Source of the DNA: Primula veris
Lineage: Eukaryota; Streptophyta; Magnoliopsida; Ericales; Primulaceae
Direction: 5' to 3'
Assembly (NCBI GenBank): GCA_963682055.1
Contig: OY821744.1
Span: 31,534,967-31,598,966 of the forward strand
DNA: 64,000 bases
Part shown: positions 48,281-59,340 of the stretch, piece after piece
How positions within the stretch are numbered: the stretch's first letter is position 1
Layout of the letters: every line of letters begins with the position of its first letter
Position numbers and translations under genes: made by a program
Notes under the pieces: model-generated
Database searches by the model: none
Told to the model about the DNA's origin: nothing
What the model saw: only the letters and a program-made list of their open reading frames with translations

Positions 48281-48973
48281 TGGCGAGTGAATGTCAGCAT
48301 CCCCTCGTCCGGACCGATACCACCACGGAAACAGACAAACCGGGCCCTACATAGTGGATGTCGTACCACCTCGGATCTTGATAGGCCGGACTGAACCTAG
48401 GCCGGTCCAAAGAGGCGTGTTGAGTATGCTTCCCCAATTAATGCTGCTGCTCCCCTGGGGGACCCTTCTGGCGTTTCATCGACGTGGCCCAATCACAGGC
48501 CACCTCCATGTGGGCCCCGGTAGAGGACAGTACCCTTGTCAGAGTCATAAATGGACTAACGCCGTTGGATCAGCATCTTACAGTATAGTGATTCAAGGAC
48601 TAATGCACCTCTGATCACACTATAAATACCCCCACTAATACCACTTAGAGGGGGACGCACAAATACAGAGAGGAGAGATAAAGCTTAAACAACCCGGACC
48701 CCCAGAACACTATCTTTACCATCCGACACCACGACTTGTAACCAGCCCGGTCCATCACCCTTAATTACATTCTTACTTTCAGTTAACACCGATACTGACT
48801 TGATCGTTGGAGAGGGAAAATCTGGTACCAACCCCGGGCCCCTGTTTGTTTCTTGCGCAGGCACGAAGATCACCTCGTCACCGTAGCCGACATAGTCCAC
48901 CCCGGATACCTCGGAAGATTGGAGCCGACGCAAATTGATTAAGCCGAGCCTGGGAGAAAAATCAGGCTCGCCA
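48281..48973 (+). repeat. 5' LTR of Tat element
   Basis: 693 bp, TGGCGAG to CTCGCCA. TATA-like 'CACTATAAATACC' at 48618-48630 should set the transcript start near 48650. By eye it differs from the 3' LTR at 15 positions, with no length difference. Confidence 0.95.
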
Positions 48974-48992
48974 ATTGGCACCATCTGTGGAA
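48974..48992 (+). promoter_or_regulatory. Primer-binding site region
   Basis: Directly after the 5' LTR comes AT then TGGCACCATCTGTGG, the usual place and TGG start of a tRNA primer-binding site. I do not assign the tRNA. Confidence 0.6.
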
Positions 48993-49034
48993 AACGAAAC
49001 GCGTTAGCTTCGACTCCCCGCCCCTAAAGAAAAC

Positions 49035-51279
49035 ATGTCTGGCAATAACCGATTTGACACCCCATCTTCTCGACCTCCCCCCGTTCTTGGGATGCCGAGG
49101 ACGCTTTCTTTTGATGAGAGCCAGCCCCCTTGATCGCGAAAGCTCCCGCACCCCGATCGCGGGCCGAGCTAACAGAGATGATGATCGATATCCACCAAAA
49201 AGAGCTCGTCGCTCTTGCGGCCTAGAAGGCCTTAATAGCCTCGCTGATGGCGCCGGAACCCAAGCCCGTTCGAGGCGCGAGCCAAGACAAATCGGTCCCT
49301 GTCCCCGTTAAAAGCGTGATGTCCAGGTTGGGACCCCTCCGACGACCCCCCTAGAGACTCCCAGGGAGCCAACTAGGGGTGCGGAGTCGGAGCATTCCCA
49401 AGAAGGAAATTATCGCCGTGATAACGAGCGGAGTATACATTCTCGGCTCCGTTGGCAGGATGATAGTCGGGACTCACGGCCGGAATCTAGTCATGCCCGA
49501 ATTGATAAGCCACCTCGGACGCAGAGACATGGCCGCCGTGGACGGCACGATGCAGCTGGTGAGGCAGCATTGAAAATTGTGGCCTCGACCCGGAGCACCC
49601 CGTTCTCGGACGAAATTGAATACAGTACTCCCCCCCGGAACTTTATCGCCCCTATCCTCCAAACCTTCAACGCGGACTCTGATCCAGAGGCTCATCTCCG
49701 ACACTATCGATACCAGATGAACCATTGGTCACACCTCGACCAATTAATGTGCAGGTGCTTTCCCGCCAGCCTGGGAAGGCTCGCTAGTAAGTGGTTTCAA
49801 TCCCTGCCCGTCAACTCCATCCACTGTTGGGACGACCTAGCTTATGACTTCGCACACCGGTTCATAAACTTGAAAGAAAGAGCTGCCCAGCCGGAGCAAC
49901 TCTATCAAGTGAGGGTCCAATCTAAAGAGACCCTCGAGAGTTATGATAGTCGATTTTGGTTGAAGCATGCTGAATGCGCGGACTGCCCCGATTCCACCGC
50001 CATAGCTGCCTTCAGGCAAAACATGGTAGTCGGGAGCAGAATCCGAAACGAGATGATCGCAACCCCCCCTAACTCTGTCCCTCAACTCAGGTCCCTCATA
50101 AAACAGCATATCGACATAGAGAAGGACATGAGGTCTGCTGGGGCAACACGTTTCGTAGCCCTTATCGACCAGCCAAGGGATAGGTCCGTCACGCTGAGCC
50201 CTCGAAGAAACCGGCCCGTGGCGGAAAGGTTGGAGCGGCCACGAACGGGAAGGAATCCGCAACCGGCCCCTAAAAGAAGAAAAGAGGACCCCCGACCGAG
50301 ACATCAAACCCCTCTAGCCTCGGGTTCGGGCAATGCCTATTCCACCACCTTTCGCCTCCCGCTCGTCGACCTTCTTAACAAGATAGAGAATGAGCCTTTC
50401 TTCTCCTGGCCTCTTCCCCTACGGAATGAGCCGGCCCCCGGGCTTAACGACAAAATCTGTGAGTATCACAGAGGCCGCGGCCACCATACCAACGAGTGTC
50501 ACGGCCTAAAGGCCCGGCTCGAGGGATGGGTCCGAGATGGCCTGATGGATAAATACGTCAAGTCACGCAGGGACGAAGAAAGGGTTGATGAAAGGCAGCG
50601 AGACCTACCCCCTCCGGTCATGATCTGTCATGTCATTCACTCAGGACCGAAGAGGCCAAGCCCGAGTGGGGCTGAAAGAACCTCAGCTCGGGAGGCAGCA
50701 ATGAAGCAGCACGTCTGCCTCGCCGGAAGCTCAAGCCCCCGGAAAAAATATAAGCGCGACGCCAAACCAGACGTGAGCTTCACTGACTTCGACCTAGTGG
50801 GGGTGGACGTGCCCCATACTGATGCCCTTGTGATCTCGGCCCAGATAGGCCACTGCGCTGTGGGACGGATCCTCGTTGATCAAGGGGCGTCGGTCAACAT
50901 ACTCTTTGGAGACCTCTTCCAGAAGATGGGACTCAAAGAAGAACAGTTGGAAACCGACGTCCCTCCCCTGTACGGATTCAACTCTGAGGCGGTCCGGCCC
51001 AGAGGAAACATAACCTTGCCCATGAAAACGGGTACGAAAGTGATGGGCGTGGAGTTCACGGTGGTGAACGTCCCCTCCGTTTACAACGTGATATTGGGGC
51101 GCACGTGGCTTCATGGAATAGATGGAGTCTCCTCCACCCTACATCAGAAGGTTAAGTACCCAACTGATTCTGGTGTAGAAACCATTTCAGGAAATCAGAA
51201 AGTCTCACGTAGCTGCGCCATGGCTGTGTATTCCGGCGATATTCCGGCGAGAAGGCGGTGCCGGTCCAAAGCGCCGTGA
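49035..51279 (+). pseudogene. gag: gag-protease of Tat element (interrupted)
   Basis: The first ATG after the leader is at 49035, but its frame ends at TGA near 49131, and the N-terminal part changes frame with further stops. From about 49330 one frame stays open to 51279. It holds a retrotransposon gag domain (about 49600-50110, WFQSLPVNSI, YQVRVQSKETLESY), a zinc-knuckle-like CEYHRGRGHHTNEC (50457), a basic linker, and an aspartic protease with active-site ILVDQGAS (about 50870), followed by VILGRTWLH. The usual DTG/DSG is DQG here, which may impair it. The frame ends at 51279 because of an 11-bp tandem duplication (51229-51250) that separates it from pol. Confidence 0.88.
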
Positions 51280-54200
51280 ACATTGAGGCAGAGGACCCTA
51301 AGCTGCTGAGAGAAATAAGCAAAAAGATGGGGCCAGAGGCCGAAGACAAGGTGGAGGAAGGGTTGTTGAAGATTCAGATCCCGGGGTATGACGAGGATCA
51401 CTTTTTTATGGTAGGAGCAAAGCTGAGCAAGCCCGAGATCACCGATCTCGTCGAGCTTCTGCTCCAATACCTCGATAATTTTGCGTGGGGTCCAAGCGAG
51501 ATGCCAGGCATCAGTTCTGACCTTGCCTGCCACCAATTAAACGTCAACCCCGGTGCCAAACCCGTGATGCAAAAGGGGCGTCGCGTCAGCCCTGAGCATG
51601 CCGATGCCATAAACGAGGAAGTAGAGAAGCTTTTGATGGCCGGAGCCATCAGGGAGATTTATTACCCTAGATGGCTCGCCAACCCCATCGTGGTTTCCAA
51701 AAAGAACGGAAAGCTGAGGGTGTGCATCGATTACACGAGCCTCAACCGGGCCTGTCCTAAAGATCCTTTCCCCTTGCCCAAAATCGATCAAATAGTGGAC
51801 TCTACGGCCGGGGCCGCCAGAATGAACTTCCTGGATGCCTGCTCCGGCTACCATCAAATACCTATGCTGGAGGCCGACCAAGAAAAAACTGCTTTCATCA
51901 CCCCAAGGGGAAATTACTGCTACAAAGTGATGCCCTTCGGACTCAAGAACGCCGGGGCGACCTATCAGAGAATGGTCACCAAGATATTCTCTAACAACAT
52001 AGGCCGAACCATGGAAGTCTATATTGACGACATGGTGGTAAAAAGCACCCAGGAGGGGGACCACCTATCCGACCTGAGAGAGGCGTTCCAAACAATACGA
52101 AGGCATGATCTGAAGCTGAACGCCTCTAAGTGTGCCTTCGGGGTAGGTGCCGGCAAATTTCTAGGGTTCCTGGTGACCCACCGCGGCATAGAAGCGAACC
52201 CATCCCAGATCTCTGCCTTGAAGAATTTGAAAACACCTGAAAAGAGAAAGGACATACAAAAGCTAGCCGGGATGGCCGCCGCCCTCAACCGATTTATTGC
52301 CCGGTTCGGGGACCGGTGCAAGCCGTTCTTTACGGCCTTAAAGGCTCAGAAGAAATTCGAATGGACCGATGAATGCCGGCGTGCGTTCACCGAGCTGGCG
52401 GACTACCTCGGAAGTCCGCCTCTTCTAACTAAGCCGGACCCAGGCGATGTCCTTACCCTATACCTGGCCGTGTCTGAGATAGCCGTCAGCGCCGTCCTCA
52501 TCAAGGAACTCGACAGGGAGCAAAGGCCTATCTATTACATGAGCAAAACTCTCCTCGATGCCGAGGCTAGGTATATGCCTTTGGAAAAACTCGTCCTAGC
52601 CCTCGTCGTGGCCTCACGAAAACTTGCTCACTATTTCTCTGCACACAGCATTGTGGTCTATACTGATCAGCCTGTACGAGAAATACTCCAAAAGGGGGAT
52701 TTCTCACGACGAATGATGAAGTGGGCCTGCCACTTGAACGCTTACGACATCCGCTATGCGCCACGAACGTCCATCAAGTGACAGGCCCTGGCCGACTTCG
52801 TGGCAGAATTCACTGGGACGACCCAATGCCCCGATATCACAGGTCGAGCCCCCGAGACCTGGACCTTGCACACGGATGGAGCCGCCAATAAAAAAAGGTC
52901 CGGCCTCGGCATCGTGCTCCGATCTCCCCAAGGGGATGTGATCGAAAAATCAATCCAACTTGGCTTCCGAGCCACCAATAACGAGGCCGAATATGAGGCC
53001 GTGATCGCCGGCTTGAAAATGGCCCGATGCCTCGGAGTAAGGAAGATACTGGTGCACACTGACTCCCAGTTGGTCAGCAGCCAGATTAGTGGTGAGTTTC
53101 AGACAAAGGACGAAAGAATGGCAAGCTACGTGGCCATCGTATCCGGAATACTTCAAAGCTTTGAATGTCAAGAAATCGTCAACATCAACAGAAACGAGAA
53201 CACACACGCCGATGCACTAGCGACCCTAGCCTCGGCCATGAGTGATAAAAAAGAGAGAGTCATCACCATAGAATACGTCCCTTCGCCTAGCATCGAGGCT
53301 AAGGCAACAATTAACATGGTGACTGACCTTCCGCCGGAGCCGAGCTGGATGGACCCCATAATCAAATACCATCGCTCTGGTGATCTTCCCAATGACAAGA
53401 AAGAGGCCGAGAAAATAAGAAGAACGGCACTGGGATTCTGGGTAGCTCCCAACGACCAGCTCTATAAAAGGTCGTTCTCTGGCCCCTACTTACTCTGCGT
53501 CCATCCCGACATAGTAATAAGGGTCATGGAGGAAATTCACGAAGGGACGTGTGGGAGCCATACCTGGGGCAGGTCGCTGGCCAACCGAGCCCTGACCCAC
53601 GGATATTGGTGGCCCCTCATGCAGAAGGACGCGAAGGCCTTCGTACTCAGGTGTGAGAAGTGTCAGAAGTACGCTCCCATACCCCATGCCCCGGCGCGGA
53701 AAATGAGCAGCGTGACCTCGCCCTGGCCCTTTGCACAGTGGGGCATGGATATCATCGGACCATTTCCCGTGGCCCCGGGGGGGAAAAAGTTCATCCTCAT
53801 GGTTACTGATTACTTCTCAAAATGGGTAGAGGCCGTGGCCTTAGCGAAAATCACAGAGGCCGAGGTGATACGTTTCCTCTGAAGAGACGTGATCACCAGA
53901 TTTGGAATCCCCTACTCAATCGTCGCGGACAATGGAGGAAAGTTTACCAGGGTCAAATTAAAGGCGATGTATGCAAAGTATCACATCAAGAATTACTATT
54001 CGACCCCGTCGTACCCCCAATGCAACGGACAAGCCGAGGTATCAAACAAGACCGTGCTCGACGGAATCAAGAAGAGGCTAGACGAGTCCAAAGGACGATG
54101 GGCTGCAGAACTGCATCACGTCCTTTGGGCCTACCGAACGACGAGAAGACGGGGCACTCAACAGACACCCTATAGCCTCACTTACGGAATGGAAGCCATC

Positions 54201-54587
54201 ATCCCGTTAGAAATCGGGCTTCCTTCTCTGAGGACGGACATGGTCGAAAACGGGCTGAACGAAAAGATGATGGGGCTCGAGCTAGACTATGCCGAAGAAA
54301 GAAGGGAGGTTGCGGCCATCCGTAACGCCGAATATAAAAACGAGCTGGGGCGTTCCTATAACAAAAGAGTGAACGCCAGACGTTTCCAAGACGAAGACCT
54401 CGTACTACGAAAAGTAAACAACAACACCAGGGTACAGTCCGACGGCAAGCTAGGCCCCAATTGGGAAGGCCCCTATCGAATCCTCGGTGCGGTAGGGAAC
54501 GGGGCCTACCTGTTGGGTCGTCTTCCCAACAACGTCCCGGTGGACCGACCTTGGAACGTCAACAACCTAAGGAAGTACTACCAATAG
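51252..54587 (+). pseudogene. pol: pol of Tat element: RT, RNase H, second RNase H, integrase
   Basis: One frame, broken by two TGA codons (52779 and 53880). RT has the IDYTSLNRACPKDPFPLP region and the catalytic YIDD at about 52019. A connecting RNase H of the normal type (LTLYLAVSEIAVSAVLI, about 52470) is followed after the first TGA by a second RNase H (WTLHTDGAANKK at 52860, NNEAEYEAVIAGL, HTDSQLV). The integrase has an HHCC finger (about 53540-53680), WGMDIIGPFP, the VADNGGKF aspartate (after the second TGA) and the NGQAEVSNK glutamate, with a C-terminal tail to TAG at 54585. All catalytic residues I can check are present; only the stops and the upstream frameshift disable it. Confidence 0.93.
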
Positions 54588-54666
54588 GGCTCGGCTTTTA
54601 TGTCTTGGTGTAAATAAGAATGTGATGTAAATTATGCCTGCGGGCTTTATAAATGAAAACTGTTGT

Positions 54667-55020
54667 AGTTCATTTAAATTTTCTAAGTGTTTCAGAACAC
54701 GAGCCTATACGGCACCCCGGTTCATATTTACTTGAATTTTTCAGTTCATTTAAATTTTCTAAGTGTTTCAGAACACGAGCCTATACGGTACCCCGGTTCA
54801 TATTTACTTGAATTTTTCAGTTCATTTAAATTTTCTAAGTGTTTCAGAACACGAGCCTATACGGCACCCCGGTTCATATTTACTTGAATTTTTCAGTTCA
54901 TTTAAAATTCATAAGTGTTTCAGAACACGAGCCTATACGGCACCCCGGTTCATATTTACTTGAATTTTTCAGTTCATTTAAAATTATAAGTGTTTCAGGA
55001 CGCCCGAGCCTATACGGCCC
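54667..55020. repeat. 76-bp tandem array between the convergent gene ends
   Basis: The anchor 'AGTTCATTTAAA' falls at 54667, 54743, 54819, 54895 and 54971, an exact 76-bp period, with a last partial unit to about 55020. Each unit contains 'GTTTCAGAACACGAGCC' + 'TATACGGCACC'. It starts 80 bp after the pol stop and ends about 270 bp before the stop of the antisense gene. Confidence 0.95.
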
Positions 55021-55293
55021 ACGACCTTTATCTGTGTGTAATTTCTATGTGTTACTTCGGTTTGCAAGTTATGAGTTGTATAAAATGAGCGCCCCAACGC
55101 CGAAGCACACAGGCCCACTCATCTAGGAGCATGTATACAATGCATAAAACACAATGGAAGTATGGAAGTAAAACACAGAAGAATAAAAGACAAGTCCAAA
55201 ATTGTTTTTTCATTTCATTCAATGGAAAGCTATTACAGACTAAGTGCAAAAAGAAGATTACATCAAAAGGAAAAAAAAAAAAAACCTACTACC

Positions 55294-58110
55294 CTAGCTA
55301 GCCCCTTCGTCATCTTCCCCATCCTCTTCATCAGAGAGAGCTCGAGGAGTGAGGGGAACCACCTCAGGGATGGGGGTCGATGGGACCGGAACGATAATGT
55401 TTTCCACGTTCCATACCGGATGGTCCGGTCCCGCCCTCATAAAGGCAGCCGCCTCGGACCACCCTTCGACATAGAAGGAGTTGAACTCCTTCTGTGTCTT
55501 CTGGGTCCAGGCGACATTCAGCTCGGCTTGAGCGGCTTGGACTGCAGCCTTTACCTTATCGGCTATTCCAGCTTCGGCCCCCTTTAGATCCTCCTCCGCA
55601 ACTCGAGCTCGCTCCTCGGCCCCCTTTAGAGCCTCCTCCGCAGCTCGAGCTCGCCCCTCGGCCTCTTCCCTAGCCTTCGCGGCTTCAACCCTTCGAGCCT
55701 CAACCGAGGCATTCAGGCCCTCGGCCTTCTCAGCCCTGTTCTGGGCCTCCTCTATCTTCTTTTGGTCCTCCTCCATTTGCTTGGCATTAGCCTCGGCCTT
55801 CGCCGTCCGATCCCTCACCAGCTGGCCTTGGTGATATACATATTGATTCATCATCAGATAGGCCTACAAAGAAAGGAGCAAACACTTAGCAAAATATTTG
55901 GAAAGAACATGAAAACACACAAATAAACACTATGAGAGGTTACTTACTTGAGGAATCATAGCCATGGCCGACGCCATGGAGGATGCGAGGTCACGACCCC
56001 GGTGGTCAGCCTCGACGCTTTGCTGCTGAAGCGCAGCCAAGGACAGTAACCCGGCGGATGGGTGAGCCTCCATTATGCTCTTAACCCTCGTCGCCGCCTT
56101 CACCTCCTCGGGTGTTTGCACGGGCATCCTATGAGTCGGGGAGGCAGAGCAGGAGCCCGAGCCTTGAGAAAGACCCGATGTCAACATAGGCCGTTTCACG
56201 ACTGTGACTTCAAGCGGGCCGCTCCCCCCAACCTTGGCCTTCTTCCCATCACGAAAGGACTTCGTCCCCTCTACTTTTCTCTTCCCAAGCTGGGCCTTGC
56301 GGGCGGCCCGATCAAGCCTGGCCTAGGCTGCCAAGATATCCGCGGCGTCGGCGCCGGGTTGAGGCACAGCCTCCTTCTCCCCCGCCTCTACCTCCACCAC
56401 CTCCTTCTATCCTCCTTCCATCCCGGTAACCTCATCGACTGCCCCCTCCTCTTCCTCACCGTCGCCCCCCGCATCGGTAGCCACTTCTTCCACCTCCTCC
56501 TCCTCGTCCTCGTCAGATCGGACCACCTACATTGTCCAAACAAAAAAGAAGTTAGAAAAATTCGCAAAAATCACAAAATTTGCCTAAGTATAAAACTGTA
56601 AAGTTAAAGCTAACTCACCATGGTCCGAGAGGTGCCCAAGCTTGGCCCGGTGGGAAGCAGCTCGGGAGAACTGTCCTCCAGACGGAGGGAGCCCGCCGTT
56701 CCAGGCTCCCTAGAGCTTAGGGGAAGGACCTCCGGCAGAGGCTTCCCATGTTGGTCAATATAGCTGCGGGTACCGTCCGCCTCCTCCCTATAATAGAGGA
56801 CGGTACCATCAGGCCGGGTTTCAGACATAACCCCGGCCGACGCAGGAGCAAATGAGGTAATCACCACGGCCTTCGCCCTGCTGCTTGGCTTCGGCTTCGT
56901 CGCTTTCTTCGCCGCATGCACAACTTCGGCCTCAGATTCTTTGATGGCCTTAGGCGGGAGGGTGGACTCGAAACCCTTCTCTTTCTCCCACCGTTCCCTG
57001 GAGTACCCCACAGGACAGAAGGTCCTAGGGGGCCAGAGGGACTCGTTCCCCTTACAGCTGGTGGGGGAGCTACAGAGTAACAGGCGCTGCCTTCGCCCTG
57101 CTGCTTGGCTTCGGCTTCGTCGCTTTCTTCGCCGCAGGCACAACCTCGGCCTCAGATTCTTTGATGGCCTTAGGCGGGAGGGTGGACTCGAAACCCTTCT
57201 CTTTCTCCCACCGTTCCCTGGAGTACCCCACATGACAGAAGGTCCTAGGGGGCCAGAGGAACTCGTTCCCCTTACAGCTGGTGGGGGAGCTACAGAGTAA
57301 CAGGCGCTCCGCATCGCGAGCGCCTGCGTCGGTCCCATCCGGACCCCACCAGTTCAAGGCCAACTCTATTGACCTCACGTTCGGGTCCCCGAGACCCCTT
57401 AGCTTCGTGGCCACCGTGGCCTTGTTCTCTTTGGTGCTGAGAACCCTCCCCGGTTTGGTCGGGAGAATCAAATCATCCCGGTGGAGCCAGTTACCCTCCA
57501 CCACGATCACATCTTGTGTGTAACCCCGATTCGAATCGGAGTTACCCAAGATAAGCTGGTTATGCGACCGGCACCGCAGGTACGGCTGCCTGCTTTTGGC
57601 CTGAGAACTAGGCTCGCTCTGTAAAAACTCATAACAGGCAAGCAGCTCCTTCAACCCCAATGGCTCCGGCAGAGTCGGGCCTAATAGATCGTTCAGGGCC
57701 TCCATCCCGGAGCAGATCCGATGGGCTTGCAGAGGCCACTGGCAAGGGAGAGTTTGCATCCAGGCGCATAACTCCGCCAGCAGCTCCGGGATAGGGAGGT
57801 GAGTGCCCCCGAACAAGAGGGACGAGAGAGAGAGCGTCACCATGCTCTTCGGATCCGCTACGATCCCGTTCACCTCGTCAGAGTTCTGACATCTCCGAAG
57901 ACGGAACTCTTCTCCGATCCCGTAGAGTTGTCGGAACTCTTCGAGATCGGACCCATGGGTCCTCACCATGATGCTGCTGTCGTTGACATCGACGCTCAGG
58001 GACGGGTCAAGGACCATGGCACGAAACGGGAGTGCATTGGCCGTCACAGCCAGGCGTTGTGGAGTAGGGGCAACCATCGGGCCCTTGCCGGCTCCGTGCT
58101 TGATAACCAT
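55294..58110 (-). pseudogene. Spliced antisense gene of the Tat element (aORF)
   Basis: ATG at 58110. Exon 1 is 58110-56619, exon 2 56526-55948, exon 3 55863-55294. Introns of 92 bp (donor ATG|GTGAGT, acceptor TTTGGACAATGTAG) and 84 bp (CAA|GTAAGT, TTCTTTGTAG) both join in frame. The N-terminal about 230 residues resemble the 'putative gypsy type transposon' (Transposase_28-like) domain. Next comes a basic KKATKPKPSSRAK segment, then an acidic stretch (DEDEEEEVEEV) and an Ala/Glu/Lys-rich coiled coil in exon 3 (about 100 residues), ending EEDGEDDEGAS. Damage is a 220-bp tandem duplication (56869-57308) that shifts the frame in exon 1, and two TAG codons in exon 2 near 56408 and 56324. Function is unknown. 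Antisense extra ORFs are described for Tat elements. Confidence 0.8.
56869..57308. repeat. 220-bp tandem duplication in antisense exon 1
   Basis: Copies 56869-57088 and 57089-57308 both run from 'GCCTTCGCCCTGCTGC' to 'AGTAACAGGCGCT', with only a handful of differences. As 220 is not a multiple of three, it breaks the antisense reading frame. Confidence 0.92.
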
Positions 58111-58243
58111 TATGGTTGGAAATTCGTATTAATTTGCTAAGTACAGAGAAAGTGGTTTGCTATAGAGATCTAGAGAGAGAAAGTGGTTTGCTGTGAAAAT
58201 CTAGAAAGAGAAGGAGAAAGTGAAAAATGAATTTCACTGAGGG

Positions 58244-58251
58244 TATTTATA
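58244..58251 (-). promoter_or_regulatory. TATA box of the antisense gene
   Basis: Minus strand TATAAATA within 'GGGGCTTATAAATACCC', 134 bases upstream of the antisense ATG. This would give a leader of about 100 nt. Confidence 0.65.
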
Positions 58252-58642
58252 AGCCCCTGATGGAAGGTGAAAAGACTTTTACCAGAAGGTGAAAAGGCAG
58301 AACGGCTCATTACACAAACTCCCACAAATGGCAACCGCCACTCAACCCACGCCTTCCACGTGTACAGCAAGCAGAGGTCGTCTGTCAAGTGTCACCCTTC
58401 AGCCGTTTTAGCATTAATGACATTAAAGAAACCGAAAAGACAGAGGCGGCGCCTCATAATTGCAAAACTGGCATGCTCTACGTGTAATAGATCCATGAAT
58501 GGTTGAACACGTATCACGAGACGAGTCACGCCGAGGTGCCTCTAGACAGCCAAACATGAAGACGGAATGACCGGAGCCCCCGTAAAGTGAGGAAGATACT
58601 CACCGACCTTGTCACTAACGACGACTCCGGACAGGGAGCTGT

Positions 58643-59335
58643 TGGCGAGGGAATGTCAGCATCCCCTCGTCCGGACCGATACCACCACGGAAACAGACAA
58701 ACCGGGCCCTACATAGTGGATGTCGTACCACCTCGGATCTTGATAGGCTGGACTGAACCTAGGCCGGTCCAAAGAGGCGTGTTGAGTATGCTTCCCCAAT
58801 TAATGCTGCTGCTCCCCTGGGAGACCCTCCTGACATTTCATCGACGTGGCCCAATCACAGGCCACCTCCCTGTGGGCCCCGGTAGAGGACAGTACCCTTG
58901 TCAGAGTCATAAATGGCCTAACGCTGTTGGATCAGCATCTTACAGTATAGTGATCCAAGGGCTAATGCACCTCTGATCACACTATAAATACCCCCACTAA
59001 TACCACTTAGAGGGGGACGCACATATACAGAGAGGAGAGATAAAGCTTAAACAACCCGGACCCCCAGAACACTATCTTTACCATCCGACACCACGACTTG
59101 TAACCAGCCCGGTCCATCACCCTTAATTACATTCTTACTTTCAGTTAACACCGATACTGACTTGATCGTTGGAGAGGGAAAACCTGATACCAACCCCGGG
59201 CCCCTGTTTGTTTCTTGCGTAGGCACGAAGATCACCTCGTCACCGTAGCCGACATAGTCCACCCCGGATACCTCGGAAGATTGGAGCCGACGCAAATTGA
59301 TTAAGCCGAGCCTGGGAGAAAAATCAGGCTCGCCA
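58643..59335 (+). repeat. 3' LTR of Tat element
   Basis: 693 bp, same ends as the 5' LTR, followed by the target duplicate GTTTG. The preceding 'ACAGGGAGCTGT' is the only candidate polypurine tract and is a weak one. Confidence 0.95.
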
Positions 59336-59340
59336 GTTTG

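Larger units (their letters stand above)
48276..59340 (+). mobile_element. Complete Tat-type Ty3/gypsy LTR retrotransposon
   Basis: The 11,055-bp element 48281-59335 is flanked by GTTTG (48276-48280 and 59336-59340). Both LTRs are 693 bp, with TGGCGAG..CTCGCCA ends. The order is LTR, primer-binding region, gag-protease, RT-RNaseH-second RNaseH-integrase, a 76-bp tandem array, an antisense gene, LTR. A second, archaeal-type RNase H after the normal one, an antisense ORF and 3' tandem repeats are known features of the Tat lineage. GC content is far above the host flanks. Coding regions carry a frameshift and several stops, so this copy is not autonomous as it stands. Confidence 0.95.

Noticed and set aside
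49837..52321. Long minus-strand frames opposite gag and RT
   Set aside because: They are shadows of GC-rich coding sequence on the plus strand; no motifs, splice logic or promoter were seen, unlike the antisense gene at 55.3-58.1 kb.
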